Below, in pieces: positions 37,915 to 45,992 of a stretch of 64,000 bases of DNA. Positions within the stretch are counted from its first letter, which is position 1; every line of letters starts with the position of its first letter. Location of the stretch: contig NZ_FORP01000022.1 of NCBI RefSeq assembly GCF_900114035.1, positions 1 to 64,000 on the forward strand. Direction: 5' to 3'. The notes beneath the pieces were generated by a model, which was not told the DNA's origin, made no database searches, and worked only from the letters and a program-made list of their open reading frames with translations. The translations under genes and the position numbers were made by a program. The stretch is from Amycolatopsis sacchari (GTDB lineage Bacteria; Actinomycetota; Actinomycetes; Mycobacteriales; Pseudonocardiaceae).

Positions 37915-38460
37915 ATGACATTCACGAAGCGCATCTTGTCTGCCAGTGCCCTTGTGGCAGTGATGCTCGGCGCGGCCGCCTGCGGGGCGGCTCCCGACTC
38001 CGCGGATCCGCGGTTCGCCGACGGGACCCTGCCGGAAGAGGCGACGCTCGACGACACGTATCCCGGCATCACGAACCTCGATCCCGACCTCGTCGCGGCC
38101 GTGCGGGCGGCCTCCGCCGACGCCGCCGAGGAGGGCATCGAGTTCTTCGTCAACAGCGGCTGGCGCTCGGTCGAGCATCAGCAGCGCCTCTATGAGGAGG
38201 CGGTCCAAGAGCACGGGTCCGAGTCGGCCGCCGCCCGCTGGGTCGCGACGCCCGAGGGATCGGCGCACACGACCGGCGAGGCCATCGACATCGGCTACTG
38301 GGATGCCGCCGCGTGGCTCCAGGAGAACGGCGCGCGCTACGACCTGTGCCAGATCTTCGACAACGAACCGTGGCACTTCGAACTGCGCGAGGGGGCGAGT
38401 GCCGACGGGTGCCCGAAGCCGTACTGGGACGCGAGCTTCGACCCGCGCAACAGCGCCTGA
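37915..38460 (+). CDS. VanY-like D-alanyl-D-alanine carboxypeptidase lipoprotein (M15)
   Basis: A 181-residue exported peptidase. Lipoprotein signal peptide with Cys 23 (LGAAAC), then the M15B fold with SGWRSVEHQQRLYEEA (substrate Arg region), the zinc motif SAHTTGEAIDIG (His 118, Asp 125) and EPWHFE (His 154). It would cleave the terminal D-Ala from peptidoglycan precursors. Divergent from a VanRS-like pair, as in vanY gene groups, but vanH/vanA/vanX are absent, so glycopeptide resistance cannot be claimed. More likely a wall-remodelling enzyme induced by envelope stress. Confidence 0.9.
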   Translation: MTFTKRILSASALVAVMLGAAACGAAPDSADPRFADGTLPEEATLDDTYPGITNLDPDLVAAVRAASADAAEEGIEFFVNSGWRSVEHQQRLYEEAVQEHGSESAAARWVATPEGSAHTTGEAIDIGYWDAAAWLQENGARYDLCQIFDNEPWHFELREGASADGCPKPYWDASFDPRNSA

Positions 38461-38930
38461 GGCCTGACCCGAGCTCATGACGCCGGCAACGAAAGCGCCG
38501 CCAGTGCATGAGGGCCGAGTCGCCCCGCCTGTCCCGTGGGGTCTGCTTTTGCCGACAGCCAATCAGGAAATGGTGCCTGAGGGCCGGATCCGCGAGGGCG
38601 AGCATGAGCTCGTGCAGGCCGAGGTGGCCCTGGCGATGGCCGAGGGGTACCTGCAGAACCTGAAGTCGCGGAGGACCGGCCGAGTAGCCGGCACTGATAG
38701 GGTCGAAGGCGTACGCCCCGGTGACTAGTCGGGCCTTCGGGTCCGGACTCTCGGGGCCACAGTTTTTCCGGGTTCATATTCGTGGCGGGTGTCGCCTCGC
38801 AAGTAGCACTCGAAGGCTCGGTCGGGCGCACCGAGGCGCGTGCCGAGCCTCCGTGATCGGCGAACTTGGCAGGCCTTCTGCAATGAGTCGTACAACGGGC
38901 GTTCGGTCTCGCCGATGAAATGATCAGCTC
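38461..38930. other. Stretch without a recognisable gene
   Basis: A short plus-strand ORF (38477-38728, 83 codons) ends with a charged helical stretch (REGEHELVQAEVALAMAEGY then LQNLKSRRTGR) that looks coding and may be a gene tail, but I do not know the family. The rest, 38729-38930, shows no gene. This is probably debris of element decay. Confidence 0.4.
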
Positions 38931-39088
38931 ATGGACATCGCCGCCCTCATCATCTCGGGCCTCTCCTTGGTCGTCGCCGGCATCGGCACCTACTGGTCCA
39001 ACAGGCGCTCGAAGGAGGCGCTTGCTGGGTCGCGACGCGCCGCCGCCGACGCTCGTTGGTCGGCGCGGCAGGAAGCGGTGCAGCGGCT
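38931..39088 (+). pseudogene. Truncated small membrane protein, N-terminal part
   Basis: ATG at 38931 starts MDIAALIISGLSLVVAGIGT followed by YWSNRRSKEALAGSRRAAAD, a single transmembrane helix plus basic helix typical of small hypothetical membrane proteins. The real coding seems to stop near 39088, exactly where the next regulator begins in another frame (its ATG at 39092), so the C-terminus was lost in a deletion junction. Confidence 0.45.
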
Positions 39089-39091
39089 CAC

Positions 39092-39986
39092 ATGCCCGGG
39101 CACCCGGAACCCCGACTGGCGGACTTCCTTCGCGCAGCACGGGGTCGTCTGACACCCGAGCGTGCTGGGATCTCCGATGCTGCCGGGCGTCGCCGGGTGG
39201 AGGGGCTGCGGCGGGAGGAGCTCGCGATACTGGCCGGCGTGAGCGTCGACTATTACACCCGCCTGGAACAGGGGCGCAGCAAGAGCGCATCACCAGAGGG
39301 TCCTTGACGCGATCGCCGGAGCGCTTCAGCTCGACGACGCCGAGCGCATGCATATGCACGCCATCGCCAGGCAGCGGCCAGCCCGTCCGCGCTCGGACAA
39401 ACCGCAGCGGCTGCATCCGGAGACACGGGCGCTCCTGGACGTGTTCGAGGCCTCGTTGCGACCGGCCTTCGTCCTCGGCCGACGCCTGGACGTTCTGGCG
39501 CACAACCGCCTCGCCGGCCTGCTCATCGCGGACTTCGAGGGCATGCCCGTGTCCGAGCGCAACCAGGCCAGGTTCGTCTTCCTTGATCCGCATGCACGAG
39601 ACCTGTACGCCGACTGGGGACAGGTCGCGGCCGATACCGCCGCGATGCTGTGCATGGACGCCGGGGACCACCCCGATAATCCGGCGCTCGGCCGCCTGGT
39701 CGGCGAGCTAGCGATCCACAGCCCCGACTTCTGACGCATCTGGGCGCGCAACCGCGTCCACCGACGCAGCGCCGGCACCAAGAGTTACCGCCATCCGCTC
39801 CTCGGCGAGCTCACCATCACCTATCAGGCGCTCACGCCCGGAGACGACCCCGAACAGACGGTGTTCGTCTACCGCGCTGAGACGGTAAGCCCGTCGGAGC
39901 ACGCGCTGCGGCTTCTCGCGTCGGCGCCGACCGCGAGCGCGCCGGCCGGCGCCGACCGGCGGATCAGCCCTTCGAGTGCACCGTGA
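39092..39986 (+). pseudogene. MmyB-type XRE transcriptional regulator, frameshift plus nonsense
   Basis: The gene can be followed in three pieces. ATG 39092: LADFLRAARGRLTPE, then the HTH LRREELAILAGVSVDYYTRLEQGRS. Near 39295 the frame shifts, resuming as RVLDAIAGALQLDDAERMHM and running to HSPDF at 39731. A TGA (39732-39734) takes the place of an expected Arg codon, and the same frame goes on as RIWARNRVHRRSAGTKSYRH ... HPLLGELTITYQAL ... SPSEHALRLLAS. Thus a complete regulator carries two inactivating changes. Members of this family often control a neighbouring oxidoreductase. Its tail runs into the convergent glyoxalase gene. Confidence 0.75.
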
Positions 39987-40338
39987 CGATGTAGCCGTCG
40001 GGGTCTCGGAAGGAGAACTGCGTGCCGAACGGTCCTTCGAGTGGCTCCTGCACGATCACCACGCCCTGGGTGCTCAGGCGCTCGTGGAGGCCAGCCGCGT
40101 CCTCGTTGCGAAACCAGACGCCGATGCCGGCGCCCGGTTGAGGGATGGCGTCGAGGTCGACACCAGGCAATGGGACGCGCACTGCGAAGGTCGCGTCCCC
40201 TGCCGAGAACACCGCGGCGTCCGGGTTCGGCGCAGGCAGCCGCACCATGCCTACGGTGTGCTCGTAGAACGCTGCGGAGGCCTCGAGATCGCGCACCTGA
40301 AACGAGACGAAGTCCGGGCCGCTGGTCGTGCTGTTCAT
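39964..40338 (-). CDS. VOC/glyoxalase-bleomycin-resistance family protein
   Basis: A 124-residue vicinal-oxygen-chelate fold protein with the paired beta-alpha-beta-beta-beta modules: FVSFQVRDLEASAAFYEHTVGMVRL at the N-terminus and IGVWFRNEDAAGLHERL ... GPFGTQFSFRDPDGYIVTVH at the C-terminus. Metal ligands are incomplete, so it could be a dioxygenase, a lyase or a binding protein. ATG at 40338 follows ggag; an upstream TTG is less likely. Divergent from a MarR regulator with an operator pair in the 66-base gap. Confidence 0.85.
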   Translation of the reverse strand: MNSTTSGPDFVSFQVRDLEASAAFYEHTVGMVRLPAPNPDAAVFSAGDATFAVRVPLPGVDLDAIPQPGAGIGVWFRNEDAAGLHERLSTQGVVIVQEPLEGPFGTQFSFRDPDGYIVTVHSKG

Positions 40339-40359
40339 GAGTTTCTCCAATCATCGGGG

Positions 40360-40405
40360 TGTCAACATACTGACACTGACTGGATTGTGTGTCAAACTGT
40401 TGACA
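40360..40405. promoter_or_regulatory. Two MarR-type operator sites in divergent promoter
   Basis: TGTCAAACTGTTGACA at 40390-40405 is a perfect inverted repeat (TGTCAA/TTGACA, 4-base spacer) ending on the first base of the marR ATG. TGTCAACATACTGACA at 40360-40375 is a second, slightly imperfect copy. Centres are 30 bases apart, about three helical turns, on the same face of the DNA. Position between VOC and MarR genes suggests repression of both. Confidence 0.75.
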
Positions 40406-40854
40406 TGAAGTCGGGAGGATACGTGTCTCCGGATCAGCTGGGCGTGCTGATCAAGGAGACCCAGGCCGTCTTGAACCAGCGGATGGATGAGGTGCTGCGT
40501 CCACTCGGGCTCAGCGTCTCTCAGTACGCCTGCCTGCGGAACCTGCACGAAGAGCCCGGCATCACCGGATCAGAGCTGGCTCGGCGCACCTTCGTGTCGC
40601 GCCAGTCGATGAACGTGCTCGTTCAAGGGTTGGAGAGGCAGGGCCTCGTTGAGCGGGCCCCCGAGCCCGGCCCGCGTCGTGAACGCGGAGCCATGCTCAC
40701 TCACGCGGCAACCGAGATCCTGGCACGCGCCGACAACGCGGTGTCGGACGTCGTCGGCGCCATGACCGAGCACCTCGGGCAGGAGCAGCGCAACGAGCTC
40801 CACGCACTGCTCAGCGCATGTCGGGATGCACTTGCCAGAGAGTCATCGCGGTGA
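40405..40854 (+). CDS. MarR-family transcriptional regulator
   Basis: A 149-residue winged-helix repressor. After a helical lead (SPDQLGVLIKETQAVLNQRM) come PLGLSVSQYACLRNLHEEPG, the recognition HTH ITGSELARRTFVSRQSMNVLVQGLERQGLVERAPEPG and the wing, then long dimerisation helices. ATG at 40405 is chosen since the longer ORF upstream runs back through the operators and the VOC gene. Likely autoregulated and controlling the VOC gene through the two operators. Confidence 0.9.
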   Translation: MKSGGYVSPDQLGVLIKETQAVLNQRMDEVLRPLGLSVSQYACLRNLHEEPGITGSELARRTFVSRQSMNVLVQGLERQGLVERAPEPGPRRERGAMLTHAATEILARADNAVSDVVGAMTEHLGQEQRNELHALLSACRDALARESSR

Positions 40855-40876
40855 CCTTCTCGGCGTCGATGGCGGG

Positions 40877-41531
40877 CTACTTGCCGGCTCTGTCTGCCGG
40901 CCTGTCCTGTGTTGTTTGGAGTCGCCCATTCCCGGGCCCACAAGCATCCGGCGGATGCAGTCGCGTCAGATCGGGGCGAGCGTTCTCCAACTGTTCCCCC
41001 AGCGTGAGTATGAGCTCGTCGTCACCGATGGCGGCGCCGAGGTGGATTCCCACAGGCAGACCACGCTGATCGAGGCCCCACGGGACGGAGAGAGCGGCAC
41101 CCCCGGTGACGTTGAAGATGCCAGCGAACGGAGAGACCGAGAAGAGCTCTGCGAAGTGCACCGCTGCGGGGCGGTCCGTGCTCATCGTCCCGATGAGCGG
41201 CGGAGGCTGAGCTGTCGTGGGGGACAGGACGACGTCGACGCCCGAGAAGTGATCGGCGAAGGCGTAGCTGAGAGCGTGCAGTTCCGTCAGGACACGCAGG
41301 AGTTCGACGGCTGTCATGCTCCGCCCCGCCCGCACGACCTCTGCAGTCACCGGTTCGAGCACGTCCGGATCGAGGCCTTCTCCATCGCTCAGGAGCCTGG
41401 CCAGATGTGCCCCGGCGATCGCGCCGAAGACGGAGCCGACCCTCCTGGCCTCTTCGGTGGGCCGCACACGCACGACACGATGCCCTATTGCAGACAGCAC
41501 CTCAGCGGCATCCGACGTGGCCTGCACGTAA
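40877..41531 (-). pseudogene. Amidase (amidase-signature family), C-terminal remnant cut by IS
   Basis: About 218 residues remain, from YVQATSDAAEVLSAIGHRV at the IS border through VDVVLSPTTAQPPPLIGTM, FSVSPFAGIFNVTGGAALSVPWGLDQRGLPVGIHLGAAIGDDELIL to the natural C-terminus. These are the last blocks of the amidase-signature family. The Lys-Ser-Ser catalytic region would lie in the missing N-terminal half. The DNA on the other side of the IS is not its N-terminus, so deletion or recombination followed the insertion. Confidence 0.75.
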
Positions 41532-41553
41532 TGAATCGCCCTGGGTTTCGTTC

Positions 41554-42111
41554 CTACCTGCTTCCCTGTCCAGCGAGCGCTGGCTGGGCTGATTCGAGGC
41601 CAGCGTAGTACGCCTCCTCGACCTCGACCGGCGTGCGGTAGTCGAGCTCGCCGTGGAGACGAGCGTTGTTCCACCACCACACGTACTCGAGCGTCGCGAG
41701 CTCGACCTGCTCGACCGTCCGCCACGGGCCCTTCCGACGGATCAGCTCGGTCTTGTAGAGCCCGTTGACGGCCTCGGCGAGGGCGTTGTCGTAGCTGTCA
41801 CCGACGCTCCCTGTCGACGGGGTCGCGCCGATCTCGTTGATGCGATCCGTGTAGACGACCGAGAGGTAGTTCGACCCATGATCGGCGTGGTGGACGAGGT
41901 CATCGAGCGACCCGCGCGCGCCCCACGCGGCCATGTTCAACGCCTGTAACGGCAGCACCTCCGCGCGCAGCGTCCCGGCGACGGAGGGCACGCGCGTCTT
42001 CGCCGCGCGATACCCGCGCGAGGTGAGGAACCTCGGCACCGCGTCGCGGAGGACGCGGCAGAGAAACTCGACCCCGAACTGATCCCTGTGTTCGTCGATG
42101 AAGCGGATCAT
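41554..42111 (-). pseudogene. IS3-family OrfB transposase, internal deletion
   Basis: The first 40 residues (MIRFIDEHRDQFGVEFLCRVL ... FLTSRGYRAAKTR) are the normal start of OrfB and the last 120 (LVHHADHGSNYLSVVYTDRI, DSYDNALAEAVNGLYKTELI, EYVWWWNNARLHGELDYRTP) the normal end, but they are joined by about 25 non-matching or fused residues where roughly 130 should be. The first catalytic Asp (the W-x-x-D-I-T block) is therefore missing, while the second Asp and the Glu are retained. The frame stays open, so an inactive protein could still be made. Confidence 0.82.
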
Positions 42112-42116
42112 GCTCG

Positions 42117-42422
42117 TCAGGGACGGTCGAGTTCCTTCGCGAAAGACACGCTCGCGGCTTTGAGGACCTCGTTCGCCTTCTTCAGCTCGGCGTTCTCACG
42201 GCGAAGTCGCTTGTTCTCCTCGGCGACGTCGGTCGGCACGCCGGGGCGCTGCCCGGCGTCGATCTCGCGGCGGCGGTGCCACACGCGCAGCGTCTCCGGG
42301 CTCATGCCGAGCAGGCTCGCGACATGTCGCACCGCGGACATGAGGTTCGGATGCTCGAGCTTGGCCTCGGCGAGCATCCGCAGCGCGCGCTCGCGCATCT
42401 CGGGCGAGTACTTCTGATTCAT
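42117..42422 (-). CDS. IS3-family OrfA (HTH_Tnp_1)
   Basis: A 101-residue DNA-binding protein with MNQKYSPEMRERALRMLAEA, the HTH HVASLLGMSPETLRVWHRRR and a C-terminal leucine-zipper-like helix ENKRLRRENAELKKANEVLK, exactly as in IS3 OrfA. In active relatives, a -1 frameshift joins it to OrfB. It is intact here but useless for transposition because OrfB has lost a catalytic residue; it might still bind the inverted repeats. Confidence 0.9.
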   Translation of the reverse strand: MNQKYSPEMRERALRMLAEAKLEHPNLMSAVRHVASLLGMSPETLRVWHRRREIDAGQRPGVPTDVAEENKRLRRENAELKKANEVLKAASVSFAKELDRP

Positions 42423-42470
42423 CGCATTCCATCCTTGCTCGAAGAACGGAACGAAACCCAGGGCGATTCA

Positions 42471-42576
42471 CGTCCACAAGTCGATTCACGCTGCACGCTT
42501 CGAAGCCGTGCTCGGCGAAGGTGCGCGCGGAGGACAGCAGCATCTCGTGCCGATCGAACTGCGCAACCCCGACCAT
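42471..42576 (-). pseudogene. Possible TetR-type regulator, first 35 codons only
   Basis: Next to the right IS end, the frame MVGVAQFDRHEMLLSSARTF continues AEHGFEACSVNRLVDV, like the first helix of a TetR DNA-binding domain (xxLLxAAxxxFAExGFxAxSVxxL), and is cut by the IS. No continuation exists beyond the IS, which borders an amidase. The match is short. Confidence 0.35.
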
Positions 42577-42607
42577 GCTCCAAGAACAGCCATTCTTGAA
42601 TGACCGG

Positions 42608-43780
42608 TCAAGTTTGCTGTGGAGAGTCCTCTTGCGCCTGGCGTCGCGCGGTGTAGGCCGTGTGTGCTGCGAGGGTGGCGGTCACGGCGAGCACGGCGAC
42701 GCTGAAGGCGCTCACTGGGAGGTGTCTGGCCAGCGGCATCGCGACGAATGTCAGCACCATGAGCACTGCGGCGGCGATGAAGCGGGATCGGGCGAGGCGT
42801 CCGAAGCGGGATCGGAGGAAGAGGATGTTGCCGACGAGGTAGACGAGCGGTCCGGCCGATGTCACCAGGACGGTGGCAGGGGTGAGGTGGTCGTGCGAGA
42901 GTCTCAGCTCGATCGACACCGCGACGAGGATTGCGCCGAGGACCATGAGCGCGTGAGCGTACGCATACGCCGAACGCAGTGCCGCCGTCGAGGAATCGCC
43001 GCCGCGAGTCTCCGGGCCTGCGAGTGCGAAGTAGTTCCACCAGAGGACGAACAGCGACGCGAAACCGATCACTGCGCTCAAGGCAAGTGATCCAGTGAGC
43101 TGTCCGCTGGCGACAATGCTGCCGCCCATGAGCAGAATCGACTCTCCGAGCGCGATGATGAACACGAGGCGGTTGCGTTCGGCGAGGTGGTCGGCATCGG
43201 TGTCCCAGTGCTCCATCGGAGCGGAGCCGAGCCCCGGGATGCGGTACTGCGCGAGGGGCGCGGCATAGTCGACCACGACCGCAACCACCCACAGGGCGAG
43301 TCTCGATTCTGCGGGCAGTGCCGCCCCGAGCACCCAGAACACACCCGCCAGGAGGGTCCACAGCAGCAGCATCCGGTAGTTGGCCGCGAGACGGTGACCG
43401 CGGTACGCGATCATCATGAAGACCGGGCGGATGACGCCCATGAGCAGGTAGCAGCCGACGAAGAGCCAGGCCGCATCCTCGAACGCACGTGGGATGGCGA
43501 TGGACATGCCCAGCGCCGTGAGCATGAGCACTCCGCAAAGCAGTTGGACCTGTGTGCGACCGGGGTCGAGCCAGTTCATCGCCCAGGTCGTGTAGTTCCA
43601 ACCCCACCACACCGCGGCGAACACCACGACGGTCTGTGCGGCCCCCTCCCAGGAGAGATGCTCGATCAGCAGGTGCGACAGCTGGATGATCGCGAAGACG
43701 TAGACCAGGTCGAAGAAGAGCTCGACGGGGCCCACCTCGGAGCGGCGGTGCCCGGGGCGGGCGAGTGCAGCGGTGGCCAT
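42608..43780 (-). CDS. Low temperature requirement A (LtrA) family membrane protein
   Basis: A 390-residue protein with about 11-12 hydrophobic helices. The N-terminal family signature VGPVELFFDLVYVFAIIQLSHLL is at about residues 16-38, followed by WWGWNYTTWAMNWLDPGR and ERNRLVFIIALGESILLMGG (about 210-229), all hallmarks of LtrA. Named after a Listeria gene needed at low temperature; molecular function is unknown. ATG at 43780 (MATAALARPG) is used; the upstream extension is a frame through intergenic DNA. Third in the SDR/SnoaL/LtrA set on one strand, 95 bases after SnoaL. Confidence 0.9.
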   Translation of the reverse strand: MATAALARPGHRRSEVGPVELFFDLVYVFAIIQLSHLLIEHLSWEGAAQTVVVFAAVWWGWNYTTWAMNWLDPGRTQVQLLCGVLMLTALGMSIAIPRAFEDAAWLFVGCYLLMGVIRPVFMMIAYRGHRLAANYRMLLLWTLLAGVFWVLGAALPAESRLALWVVAVVVDYAAPLAQYRIPGLGSAPMEHWDTDADHLAERNRLVFIIALGESILLMGGSIVASGQLTGSLALSAVIGFASLFVLWWNYFALAGPETRGGDSSTAALRSAYAYAHALMVLGAILVAVSIELRLSHDHLTPATVLVTSAGPLVYLVGNILFLRSRFGRLARSRFIAAAVLMVLTFVAMPLARHLPVSAFSVAVLAVTATLAAHTAYTARRQAQEDSPQQT

Positions 43781-43875
43781 CAAGGATACCTCCGGGTCGT
43801 GGGAAAAGCTGTGGTGGCGCACCTCGAGCGGGCGTCCGGATGCTAGACGCCCGCTCGAGGTACGAAGAAGCGTTC

Positions 43876-44205
43876 TCAGCCCTCGCGGATGGTCATCTTC
43901 GCGAGCTTGTCGCCTGCGATGTCGAAGATGAACGTGGAGCGTCCGTTGGCGTAGTTCGAACGCCAGTCGCCGACGACGGTGATCGTGCTGCCCGCGACGT
44001 CGACCTCCTCGACGGCGAGCGTGCCGCGCGCCCCGATGAACTCCTTGTCGCTCCATCGTTTGATCTCGTCGCGTCCGGTGAACACGCGGCCCCAGTCGTC
44101 GACCGCGCCGTCCGGGGTGAACGCTCCGAGGAACGCCGCCTCGTCGTGTCGGTTGACGGCGTCGATGAACGACGACACGGGCTCGGGGATCGTCAGGTCC
44201 GTCAT
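43876..44205 (-). CDS. SnoaL-like/NTF2-fold protein
   Basis: A 109-residue alpha+beta barrel protein: PVSSFIDAVNRHDEAAFLGAFTPDGAVDDWGRVFTGRDEIKRW in order, the NTF2-like opening, then DVAGSTITVVGDWRSNYANG. Such folds act as small hydrolases/isomerases or as ligand-binding partners. ATG at 44205 follows gggaggga. It starts 14 bases after the SDR gene and is co-transcribed with it, so the pair may act on the same small molecule. Confidence 0.85.
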   Translation of the reverse strand: MTDLTIPEPVSSFIDAVNRHDEAAFLGAFTPDGAVDDWGRVFTGRDEIKRWSDKEFIGARGTLAVEEVDVAGSTITVVGDWRSNYANGRSTFIFDIAGDKLAKMTIREG

Positions 44206-44219
44206 CTCATCCCTCCCTG

Positions 44220-44975
44220 TCAGCGAGTGGTGTAGCCGCCGTTGGCGAAGATCGTCTGCCCGGTGATCCACCAGCCCTCGGTCGCGAGGAAGCGCACGAT
44301 GGGTGCGATGTCCTCGATCTTGGTCAGCTGGTTCCCCATGCCCTGCGACTTGTGGAACTCGACCCGCTCAGGGGTCTCCTGCCCGTAGAAGAACGGGGTG
44401 TCCATCGGCCCCGGCGCGATCGCGGTGACCGAGATGCCCCGCTCAGCGAACTCCTTCGCCGCTGCACGGGTGAAGTGCTCCACAGGGGACTTGCCGCCGG
44501 CATAGGTCGAGTACCCGCCGGTGAACGCCGCGAGCAGCGAGGTGACGATTGTGATGACCTTCCCGCCGTCGGCAAGCTTCCTGCCGGCCTCCTTGATGAA
44601 GAAGTACGAGGCCTTGGAGTTGATGTCAAACATCGAGTCGTACTCGTCTTCAGTCGTCTCGACGATCGGCTTGCGCAGCACCTTGCCGACCGTGTTCACG
44701 GCGACGTCGATCTTCCCGATCGCCGCCTCCGCATCGGCGAACAGCCGCTCGACGTTGGCCGGGACGGTGAGATCACCCTGGAACATCGCGCCCTTGACCC
44801 CGGCGGCCTCGACAGCGGCAAGGGTCCGCTCAGCGTCCGGGCGCGTCGAATCGGAGTTGTAGTGGATCGCGACGTTCGCCCCGGCCTCGGCCGCCTGGCG
44901 GGCGATCAGGCCGCCGAGGTTCTTCGCGCCCGCGGCGATGAGGACGTTCTTTCCTGCGAGAGTGTGCTCGGTCAT
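44220..44975 (-). CDS. Short-chain dehydrogenase/reductase
   Basis: A 251-residue classical SDR. NAD(P) site NVLIAAGAKNLGGLIARQAA (variant TGxxxGxG), NTVGKV (NNAG equivalent), the catalytic SLLAAFTGGYSTYAGGKSP with YxxxK, and IAPGPMDTPFF after it; C-terminus GQTIFANGGYTTR. The oxidised substrate is unknown. Divergent from a TetR gene with a palindromic operator in the 67-base gap; first gene of a three-gene set. Confidence 0.92.
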   Translation of the reverse strand: MTEHTLAGKNVLIAAGAKNLGGLIARQAAEAGANVAIHYNSDSTRPDAERTLAAVEAAGVKGAMFQGDLTVPANVERLFADAEAAIGKIDVAVNTVGKVLRKPIVETTEDEYDSMFDINSKASYFFIKEAGRKLADGGKVITIVTSLLAAFTGGYSTYAGGKSPVEHFTRAAAKEFAERGISVTAIAPGPMDTPFFYGQETPERVEFHKSQGMGNQLTKIEDIAPIVRFLATEGWWITGQTIFANGGYTTR

Positions 44976-44999
44976 CGTGCTTCCTCTGTGTCACCAGTA

Positions 45000-45030
45000 T
45001 GTATCAATGTAGCGTGGCTACATACGGTAC
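45000..45030. promoter_or_regulatory. TetR operator between SDR and TetR genes
   Basis: TGTAGCGTGGCTACA at 45009-45023 is a perfect 6-bp inverted repeat with a 3-base spacer. Partially matching GTATGTA (left) and TACATAC (right) words extend the dyad outward. It sits 20 bases before the tetR ATG and 34 bases from the SDR start. A tatagc word at 45032-45037 could be a -10 element. Repression of both genes is inferred. Confidence 0.7.
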
Positions 45031-45042
45031 TATAGCGACATT

Positions 45043-45723
45043 ATGGAGATGGCGTCGAGTGATACACGGGAGAGGCTGATCTCCGCTGCCGCTGACCTCA
45101 TCGCCGCCTCGCCCGGCGAGGACTTCTCCCTGCGCGCGGTATGCGACGCGGTGGGCGTGAAGATGCCGACCCTGTACCACTTCTTCGGCTCCAAGCAGGG
45201 GTTGATCGACGCCGTCGTCGAGCACGGCTTCGACCTCTACCTCGGCGAGAAGGCGGCGATGGAGTCCTCAGGAGACCCGATCCAGGACATACGGGCCGGA
45301 TGGGATGCCCACGTCGCATTCGGCCTGACCAACCCGGGCTTCTACACCCTCATGTACGGCAAGGTCAGCCCGGGCCACCCGCCCGCCGGCCAGTCGAGAG
45401 CGAACGAGATACTGAAGGGGCTCACCTCGCGGGCCGCTGATCAGGGTCGCCTGGCGGTGTCGCCGGATCAGGCCGCAGCCCATGTCCTCGTCTCGAACAT
45501 CGGCGTCACCCTGCGCCAGATCATCCTTGCGCAGCCGGACCCGGAGTTGAGCCACGCTGTGCGCGAGGGAGTGATGGCGGCGATCACCGGCACGGCGACC
45601 GGACAGGGAGACGCCCTCAACGCGGCGATCGAGGTTGCCGCTGCACATCCACACATCCTGGGCGCCACCGAGACTCAGCTGCTCGTCGAATGGCTGGGCA
45701 AGTTGAGCAGGGAAGTCTCCTGA
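45043..45723 (+). CDS. TetR-family transcriptional regulator
   Basis: A 226-residue regulator. HTH at about 9-55 (RERLISAAADLIAASPGEDFS, LRAVCDAVGVKMPTLYHFFGSKQGLIDAVV); C-terminal ligand domain with GWDAHVAFGLTNPGFYTLMY, the TetR_C33-like layout. ATG at 45043. Controls the divergent SDR operon by the operator upstream, presumably released by the SDR substrate. Confidence 0.9.
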   Translation: MEMASSDTRERLISAAADLIAASPGEDFSLRAVCDAVGVKMPTLYHFFGSKQGLIDAVVEHGFDLYLGEKAAMESSGDPIQDIRAGWDAHVAFGLTNPGFYTLMYGKVSPGHPPAGQSRANEILKGLTSRAADQGRLAVSPDQAAAHVLVSNIGVTLRQIILAQPDPELSHAVREGVMAAITGTATGQGDALNAAIEVAAAHPHILGATETQLLVEWLGKLSREVS

Positions 45724-45992
45724 CCGCCCGCATTGATCGAGAGGCGAGCACACGTTCGACTCCACAGCGCCTCGCCGTGGACGCCGCCGACGCCCTCGAG
45801 GTCTCGCGGCGGTCCTGGCCCGTAGCGCCGACCTGCAAGTCCGTGACGCGGTCCACGATCGAGGCCAGGCCCGCGGATCGGACGCGCCCCAACGGCGTGC
45901 ATAAGGAGCGGAAGTTGGCCGAGGTCCCGGACTCCGTCACGGGCGAGCTACGGAGCCACCGGGGCGCGAGGTCAACAAACATTCGCCAACCG
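45724..45992. other. Gene-free right end of outer element
   Basis: No convincing coding sequence, RNA or repeat between the TetR stop and the second att copy. An ORF of about 120 codons crosses it but has no family match or coding bias. It may hold recombinase arm sites, which cannot be identified here. Confidence 0.4.

Larger units (their letters stand above)
41532..42470 (-). mobile_element. IS3-family insertion sequence with internal deletion
   Basis: Perfect 22-bp terminal inverted repeats at 41532-41553 and 42449-42470 (outer bases TGAATCGCCCTGGG) bound a 939-bp element. Two overlapping-type ORFs, orfA and orfB, lie on the minus strand, as in IS3 elements, but the usual size is about 1.2-1.3 kb. 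Flanking triplets are taa (left) and cgt (right), with no target duplication, and the two flanks are parts of unrelated genes, which points to recombination between IS copies or a flank deletion. Confidence 0.88.

Noticed and set aside
36048-38460. Vancomycin resistance operon
   Set aside because: Only regulator, kinase and VanY-like genes are present; vanH, vanA/B and vanX are missing, so precursor replacement is not possible.
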